This document shows positions 40,334-45,260 of a DNA stretch of 45,260 bases, in pieces. Position numbers and translations under genes: made by a program. The DNA is from Ralstonia pickettii (GTDB lineage Bacteria; Pseudomonadota; Gammaproteobacteria; Burkholderiales; Burkholderiaceae). How positions within the stretch are numbered: the first letter of the stretch is position 1; each line of letters opens with the position of its first letter. The notes under the pieces are model-generated. The model saw nothing but the letters and a program-made list of their open reading frames with translations. It was not told where the DNA came from and ran no database searches. Location: contig NZ_MCGB01000102.1 in NCBI RefSeq assembly GCF_001699815.1, positions 1 to 45,260 of the forward strand, in the 5' to 3' direction.

Positions 40334-40987
40334 TCACGGGTTCCAGTGCACGAAGTTCCGGTAGATCTGCAGCCCGGCTTGCGCACTTTTTTCCGGGTGA
40401 AACTGTGTTGCAAAAATATTATCCCGGGCGATGGCGGAGGTAAACCGCACGCCGTATTCGGTCTCTCCGACCGATTCGTCGGCATTGGCGGGCCGCGCGT
40501 AGTAACTGTGCACGAAATAGAAGTAGCTCTGGTCCGGCACACCTTCCCAAAGGGCGTGGGCACGACTCTGGTGCACGCGGTTCCAGCCCATCTGAGGCAC
40601 TTTGTACCGTGAACCGTCCGGCTGCAACTGGCCGTCCAGCTCAAAGCGGACCACATCGCCCTTGATGAGGCCCAACCCTTCCGTGTACGGCTGCCCGGGG
40701 CGCGCCTCGGTGCTGCGCTCGAGCAGCATCTGCTCGCCCACACATACGCCCAGCATCGGCTTGCTGCGCGATGCCTCCAGCACAGCATCGCGCAGGCCGG
40801 ACTGGTCGAACGCGGCCATGCAGTCGGGCATGGCGCCCTGCCCTGGCAGCACCACACGGTCGGCCGAACGAATTTCATCCGCTTGCGCACTGATGCGCAC
40901 ATCGGCCTCCGGAGCAACGGCCATCAGGGCTTGCGCCACCGAGCGCAGATTGCCCATGCCGTAATCGACGATTGCGATCTTAGTCAT
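40334..40987 (-). CDS. hisH: Imidazole glycerol phosphate synthase glutaminase subunit HisH
   Basis: 217 residues. Class I glutamine amidotransferase with nucleophile C82 ([12 protein letters not shown]) and H197/E199 (FHPEKS); N-terminal [14 protein letters not shown]. Supplies ammonia to HisF through the barrel. Separated from hisA by 73 bp. Confidence 0.96.
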   Translation of the reverse strand: MTKIAIVDYGMGNLRSVAQALMAVAPEADVRISAQADEIRSADRVVLPGQGAMPDCMAAFDQSGLRDAVLEASRSKPMLGVCVGEQMLLERSTEARPGQPYTEGLGLIKGDVVRFELDGQLQPDGSRYKVPQMGWNRVHQSRAHALWEGVPDQSYFYFVHSYYARPANADESVGETEYGVRFTSAIARDNIFATQFHPEKSAQAGLQIYRNFVHWNP

Positions 40988-40995
40988 GACTTCAC

Positions 40996-41619
40996 TTAGG
41001 CCCTAAGTACGGGCAACAGGGTTTTCAGCCCGTCAACGATGAATTCCACGGCAAGCGCCGCCAGGATCAAGCCCATCAACCGCGTACCGACGTTGATGCC
41101 GGTGCGGCCGATCACACGGGCGATGGGCTCCGCCGCGCGCAACACAATCCAGACCACGCCCGCGATTGCCACGCCCACGCCGGCCAGAAGCAACAGCTCC
41201 CACCAGTGCTTGGTCTTTCCCGCATAGACGATCACGGTGCTGATCGAGCCGGGGCCCGTGAGCAGCGGAATCGCCAGCGGCACGACGGCAATGCTGGCCT
41301 TGGCGCCGGCCTCGTCCTCTTCCTCGGGCGTGGCCTTGGTGCGGCTGGTCTGCGCATTGAGCATGTTCAGCGCGATCATGATCATGATGATCCCGCCGCC
41401 GACCTGCAACGAGCCAACTGAGAACCCGAAAAAGCTGATGATCTGCTCGCCCAGCAACGCCGACAGGCCAATCACAATTGCCACCGAAATCGACGCAACC
41501 TTGATGGTGCGGCGCTTCTCCTCATCCGTCTGGCTCTCGGTCAGGCTGATGAAGAACGGGATCGCCCCGATCGGGTTGATCAGCGCGAGCAGCGAGAAGA
41601 AGCTTTTTGTCAGATCCAT
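40996..41619 (-). CDS. MarC/UPF0056-family membrane protein
   Basis: 207 residues, six membrane helices, starting [20 protein letters not shown] and with the repeated NP-x-G-x-IPFF and [12 protein letters not shown] family motifs. Function not established, despite older links to multiple antibiotic resistance. It lies inside the histidine operon between hisB and hisH, common in Burkholderiales. Confidence 0.92.
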   Translation of the reverse strand: MDLTKSFFSLLALINPIGAIPFFISLTESQTDEEKRRTIKVASISVAIVIGLSALLGEQIISFFGFSVGSLQVGGGIIMIMIALNMLNAQTSRTKATPEEEDEAGAKASIAVVPLAIPLLTGPGSISTVIVYAGKTKHWWELLLLAGVGVAIAGVVWIVLRAAEPIARVIGRTGINVGTRLMGLILAALAVEFIVDGLKTLLPVLRA

Positions 41620-41673
41620 CGGATCGGCGGCCGGTTTCTGAGTCGGTAGGCGCGGCCAGGCCGACGCAGTGAT

Positions 41674-42264
41674 TTACAGGGCGCCCTTGGTCGACGGAAT
41701 CGTGCCGGCAGCGCGCGGATCGATCTCTACCGCCATGCGCAGCGCGCGGCCAAAGGCCTTGAACACGGTTTCGATCTGGTGGTGCGCGTTGACGCCGCGC
41801 AGGTTGTCGATATGCAGCGTCACGCCGGCATGGTTGACGAACCCGCGGAAGAATTCGATGGACAGGTCAACGTCAAAGTTGCCCACGCGTGCGCGCGTGA
41901 ACGGCACGTGGAACTCCAGGCCCGGACGGCCCGAGAAGTCGATGACCACGCGCGACAGGGCCTCGTCCAGCGGTACGTAGCTGTGGCCGTAGCGCACGAT
42001 GCCCTTCTTGTCGCCGATGGCCTTGGCGACGGCCTGGCCCAGCGTGATGCCGACGTCTTCCACGGTGTGGTGATCGTCGATATGGGTGTCGCCAGTGGCC
42101 GAGACGTCCAGGTCGACCATGCCATGTCGGGCGATCTGGTCGAGCATGTGGTCCAGGAAGGGGACGCCGGTGTTCAGCGTCTGCTTGCCCGTGCCGTCCA
42201 AATCAAGGGCGACGCGGATCTGCGTTTCAGAGGTGTTACGAGTGACCTCGGCACGGCGGCTCAT
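41674..42264 (-). CDS. hisB: Imidazoleglycerol-phosphate dehydratase HisB
   Basis: 196 residues. Monofunctional type: metal-binding HHTVEDVG and [20 protein letters not shown] and FKAFGRAL in the second half. No phosphatase domain, unlike the fused enterobacterial form. Overlaps hisC (ATGA). Confidence 0.97.
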   Translation of the reverse strand: MSRRAEVTRNTSETQIRVALDLDGTGKQTLNTGVPFLDHMLDQIARHGMVDLDVSATGDTHIDDHHTVEDVGITLGQAVAKAIGDKKGIVRYGHSYVPLDEALSRVVIDFSGRPGLEFHVPFTRARVGNFDVDLSIEFFRGFVNHAGVTLHIDNLRGVNAHHQIETVFKAFGRALRMAVEIDPRAAGTIPSTKGAL

Positions 42265-43385
42265 GGGGCTTCCTGCATCGATGCGACAAAGGCATCGATA
42301 AATTGCGCGTTTTCTTCGGGATTGCTGACCGTCACGCGCAGACAGTTGGCCAGCAACGGGTGCATTTTACTGACGTTTTTAATCAGAATCCGCCGATTGA
42401 GCAGGCGCTCGAACAAGGTGGCGGCATTCGGCACGCGCAGCAGGATGAAATTCGCCGCGCTTGGGAACACCGTCACGCCCGGCTGAGCCGACAGCACATC
42501 GATCAGCTTGGTGCGCTCGGCACGCAGGGTCGCTGCCTGGGCATCCAGCACGTCCACGTGTTCGAGCATGAACTGGGCGGTCGCCTCGGTCAGCACATTC
42601 ACGTTATACGGCGGGCGCACCTTGTCCAGCTCGGCGATCCACTTCGGGTGGCCGGCCACGTAGCCGAGGCGGATGCCGGCCAGGCCCAGCTTGGAGACGG
42701 TGCGCATCACCAGAAGATGATCGAAATCGCGCAGGCGCGGCATCCAGCTATGTTGCGCGAATGGCTGGTAGGCCTCGTCGACTACCACCAGGCTTTGGCA
42801 CACCGGGCCACGTGCGGCACGGATGATCGCGTCCATGTCCGCCGCGTCGAACAGATTGCCCGTCGGGTTGTTCGGATACGCCAGGTAGATGACGGCGGGC
42901 TGGTGTTCGGCCATGGCCGCCAGCATCGCTTCACGGTCAAGCGTCAGGTCCGCCTTGAGCGGTACGCCGACAAAGTTCAAGCCCAGCAGCTGCGCCGACA
43001 TCGCGTACATCACGAAACCCGGCACCGGCGCCAGCACGGTCGCGCCCGGCTTGGCCGCCGCAATGGCGATCAGGCTGATGATCTCGTCCGAACCATTGCC
43101 CAGCAGCACCTCGGCACCGGCCGGCACATGCATCACCTGCTTGAGCTGCGCCTTTAACGCGTCGGCCGTCGGCACCGGGTAGCGGTTGAGCGCGACTTCG
43201 GCCAGGCGCTTGCCCAGCGCGTCGCGCAGCATCGCCGGCAGCAGATATGGGTTTTCCATCGCGTCCAGCTTGACCATGCCGGTCGCGTCGGGCACGTGGT
43301 ATGCGCCCATGGCGCGAACGTCGTCGCGCACGATGCGGGCGAGCAGGTCATCGAGAGAGGCTTGGGCCGGAGCTGTGGCGTTCAT
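42261..43385 (-). CDS. hisC: Histidinol-phosphate aminotransferase HisC
   Basis: 374 residues from [20 protein letters not shown] (ATG at 43385). Class I/II PLP fold with [20 protein letters not shown], and the PLP-binding K232 in [13 protein letters not shown]. Transaminates imidazole acetol phosphate. The ribosome site is weak. A longer frame upstream has no support. Confidence 0.95.
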   Translation of the reverse strand: MNATAPAQASLDDLLARIVRDDVRAMGAYHVPDATGMVKLDAMENPYLLPAMLRDALGKRLAEVALNRYPVPTADALKAQLKQVMHVPAGAEVLLGNGSDEIISLIAIAAAKPGATVLAPVPGFVMYAMSAQLLGLNFVGVPLKADLTLDREAMLAAMAEHQPAVIYLAYPNNPTGNLFDAADMDAIIRAARGPVCQSLVVVDEAYQPFAQHSWMPRLRDFDHLLVMRTVSKLGLAGIRLGYVAGHPKWIAELDKVRPPYNVNVLTEATAQFMLEHVDVLDAQAATLRAERTKLIDVLSAQPGVTVFPSAANFILLRVPNAATLFERLLNRRILIKNVSKMHPLLANCLRVTVSNPEENAQFIDAFVASMQEAP

Positions 43386-43401
43386 CGTCGTGCTGCAGGC
43401 G

Positions 43402-44730
43402 TTATTCGGAGGTTGGGCGTTGCAGGCGATATTCGGCGCTGCGGGCATGCGCCTGCAAGCCTTCGCCGTAGGCCAGTTCGGCAGCAATCTCGCCCAGCAT
43501 CTGCGCGCCGGCTTCGCTCACCTCAATCAGGCTCGAGCGCTTGATGAAGTCGTACACGCCCAGCGGCGACGAGAAACGCGCCGTGCGCGAGGTGGGCAGC
43601 ACATGGTTCGGGCCCGCGCAGTAATCGCCCAGCGACTCGCTGGTGTACTTGCCGAGGAAGATCGCACCGGCGTGGCGGATGCGCTCGGCCCACTGGCGCG
43701 GGTTCTCCGCCGAAATCTCCAGATGCTCCGGCGCGATGTCGTTGGCGATGTCGCACGCCTCTTCCATGTCGCGCACCTTGATGAGGGCACCCCGGCCCGA
43801 CAGAGACTCGGCAATCACGCTTCGGCGGGGCATGTCTTCAAGCTGACGGTTGATGCTGGCTTCCACCTGCGCGATGAACTCGGCGTTCGGGCACAGCAGA
43901 ATCGACTGAGCCAGCTCGTCGTGTTCGGCCTGCGAGAACAGGTCCATCGCCACCCAGTCCGGATCGGTCGTGCCATCGCAGATGACGAGGATTTCCGACG
44001 GGCCGGCAATCATGTCGATGCCCACCGTACCGAACACGCGGCGCTTGGCCGCCGCCACATAGGCATTGCCGGGGCCGACGATCTTGTCGACGGCGGGGAC
44101 GGTCTCCGTGCCATAAGCCAGCGCACCCACGGCCTGTGCGCCGCCGATGGTGAACACGCGGTCCACCCCGGCGATGCAGGCCGCAGCCAGCACCAGCTCG
44201 TTGCGCACGCCACCGGGCGTGGGCACGACCATGATGATTTCCTTGACGCCGGCCACACGTGCCGGGATGGCGTTCATCAGCACCGACGACGGGTACGCAG
44301 CCTTGCCGCCCGGCACGTAGATGCCCACGCGATCGAGCGGCGTGACTTTCTGGCCGAGCACCGTGCCGTCGGCTTCGGCGTATTCCCAGCTGTGCGTGCC
44401 GCACTCGATCTTCTGCTTCTCGTGATACGCACGCACGCGGGCGGCAGCGGCTTCCAGCGCCGCGCGGCGCTTGGGCTCCAGGCCATCCAGCGCAGCTTGC
44501 AGCGTGGCCGGCGACAGTTCCAGCGCGGCCACGCTATCGGCTTCAATGCGGTCAAAGCGCTGCGTGGCTTCCAGCACAGCGGCGTCGCCGCGCGCCTTCA
44601 CGTCGGCCAGGATCTGCGCGGCCGCCCGGTCAATGGCTTCGTCTTCGCTCGCCTCGAAAGCGAGCACCTGGCGCAGTTGCGCCGCGAATCCGGCTTCGGC
44701 CGAATCCAGCTTACGGATGGTCAGGCTCAT
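43402..44730 (-). CDS. hisD: Histidinol dehydrogenase HisD
   Basis: 442 residues. Conserved [32 protein letters not shown], and [13 protein letters not shown] with catalytic glutamate and histidines; zinc ligands are expected in the [11 protein letters not shown] region. Performs the last two NAD-dependent steps of histidine synthesis. Overlaps hisG (ATGA). Confidence 0.97.
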   Translation of the reverse strand: MSLTIRKLDSAEAGFAAQLRQVLAFEASEDEAIDRAAAQILADVKARGDAAVLEATQRFDRIEADSVAALELSPATLQAALDGLEPKRRAALEAAAARVRAYHEKQKIECGTHSWEYAEADGTVLGQKVTPLDRVGIYVPGGKAAYPSSVLMNAIPARVAGVKEIIMVVPTPGGVRNELVLAAACIAGVDRVFTIGGAQAVGALAYGTETVPAVDKIVGPGNAYVAAAKRRVFGTVGIDMIAGPSEILVICDGTTDPDWVAMDLFSQAEHDELAQSILLCPNAEFIAQVEASINRQLEDMPRRSVIAESLSGRGALIKVRDMEEACDIANDIAPEHLEISAENPRQWAERIRHAGAIFLGKYTSESLGDYCAGPNHVLPTSRTARFSSPLGVYDFIKRSSLIEVSEAGAQMLGEIAAELAYGEGLQAHARSAEYRLQRPTSE

Positions 44731-45260
44731 GCGGGTTCCCCAGCACGCTCGTCCTGGGCGGAGGCGCGCTCGAAAGCGTCGAGGATGGGCGCCAGCCTGT
44801 CACGCTTGAGTTTCAGCGCAGCCTGGTTGACGACGAGTCGGGACGAGATCTGCACGATCTCTTCCACCTCGACAAGGTTGTTCGCACGCAGCGTGCCGCC
44901 TGTGCTGACCAGGTCAACGATGGCGTCAGCCAGGCCCACCAGCGGACCCAGCTCCATCGAGCCATACAGCTTGATCAGGTCGACGTGCACGCCCTTCTTG
45001 GCGAAGTGTTCGCGCGCGGTATTCAGATACTTCGTCGCCACCGACAGGCGCGCACCCTGGCGCACCGCGTTGGCGTAATCGAAGCCCTTGGGCACCGCCA
45101 CCGACATGCGGCAGCGGGCGATGTTCAGATCGATGGGCGCATACAGGCCCGCCATGCCGTGCTCCATCAGCACATCTCGGCCGGCCACGCCGAAGTCCGC
45201 CGCCCCGTATTGCACGTAGGTCGGCACGTCGGAGGCGCGCACGATGATCACGCGCAGCGC
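44727..45260 (-). CDS. hisG: ATP phosphoribosyltransferase HisG, short form (5' end outside window)
   Basis: 178 residues visible; the frame continues past the window edge ([20 protein letters not shown]). [33 protein letters not shown] and the phosphate-binding [12 protein letters not shown] match HisG. The lack of the C-terminal regulatory domain marks the short form, which normally needs HisZ; no hisZ is in the window. First committed enzyme of histidine synthesis and the start of the operon. Confidence 0.95.
   Translation of the reverse strand, partial: ALRVIIVRASDVPTYVQYGAADFGVAGRDVLMEHGMAGLYAPIDLNIARCRMSVAVPKGFDYANAVRQGARLSVATKYLNTAREHFAKKGVHVDLIKLYGSMELGPLVGLADAIVDLVSTGGTLRANNLVEVEEIVQISSRLVVNQAALKLKRDRLAPILDAFERASAQDERAGEPA

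Noticed and set aside
43186-45078. 630-residue plus-strand open frame
   Set aside because: Antisense to hisC, hisD and hisG, with a His/Arg/Gln-rich composition typical of high-GC shadow frames.

Overview
The window looks like a chromosome of the genus Ralstonia (Burkholderiaceae, Betaproteobacteria). The right 26 kb is high-GC core sequence in a gene order typical of that family: petABC-sspAB-tRNA-Thr, mscL, a Nif3-like gene, a Do-type protease, a Burkholderia-type porin, and a his-tat cluster. The genus is inferred from gene content and protein style. No database was searched.

Left part (1 to about 19.2 kb) is an integrated mobile island. It ends on the right with a tyrosine integrase beside the 3' end of a tRNA-Thr(TGT) gene. 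The left end lies outside the window, which opens inside an IS5-family transposase gene. From left to right the island holds: an hsdM methylase followed by an ORF that appears cut by the IS; a RelE/ParE-type toxin-antitoxin pair flanked by two inverted copies of a small protein family; a three-gene cassette ending in a DEDDh exonuclease; a zinc-ribbon protein and a MobC-like ribbon-helix-helix protein; an unusual noncoding block (6.2-6.55 kb) with a candidate MOBP-type nic site and an array of about 14 degenerate repeats spaced about 11 bp; a 355-bp tandem duplication; a trypsin-like protease, a membrane protein and a PIN-domain protein; and a six-kilobase minus-strand operon. That operon runs: small DNA-binding protein, replication-organiser-like protein, HTH protein, small proteins, KfrB-domain protein, then trbJ-trbK-trbL. 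A divergent regulator gene faces it across a cluster of alternating TACAC/GTGTA half-sites.

The most interesting point is the combination of a candidate oriT, mobC and only three mating-pair genes (trbJKL), with no relaxase, coupling protein or secretion ATPase in the window. Either the rest of the transfer system lies to the left, or this is a mobilizable island carrying a partial mating-pore and exclusion module for use with a helper, by analogy with the traNHG genes of SGI1. The 11-bp array resembles the helically phased sites bound by ribbon-helix-helix proteins.

Right part. sspB, sspA and petC-petB-petA (cytochrome bc1) lie on the minus strand and end at tRNA-Thr. mscL, a Nif3-family gene and an HtrA/DegQ-like protease follow, then a porin with a clear terminator. 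Next is an iron/phosphonate-type ABC transporter region. A Tat-exported binding protein is divergent from an OmpR-family regulator and its sensor kinase, which are followed by a second, paralogous binding protein, a fused double permease and an ATPase. The last 9.5 kb is one minus-strand cluster: hisG (cut by the window edge)-hisD-hisC-hisB-marC-hisH-hisA-hisF-hisI-hisE, a DUF4870-like membrane protein, and tatA-tatB-tatC.
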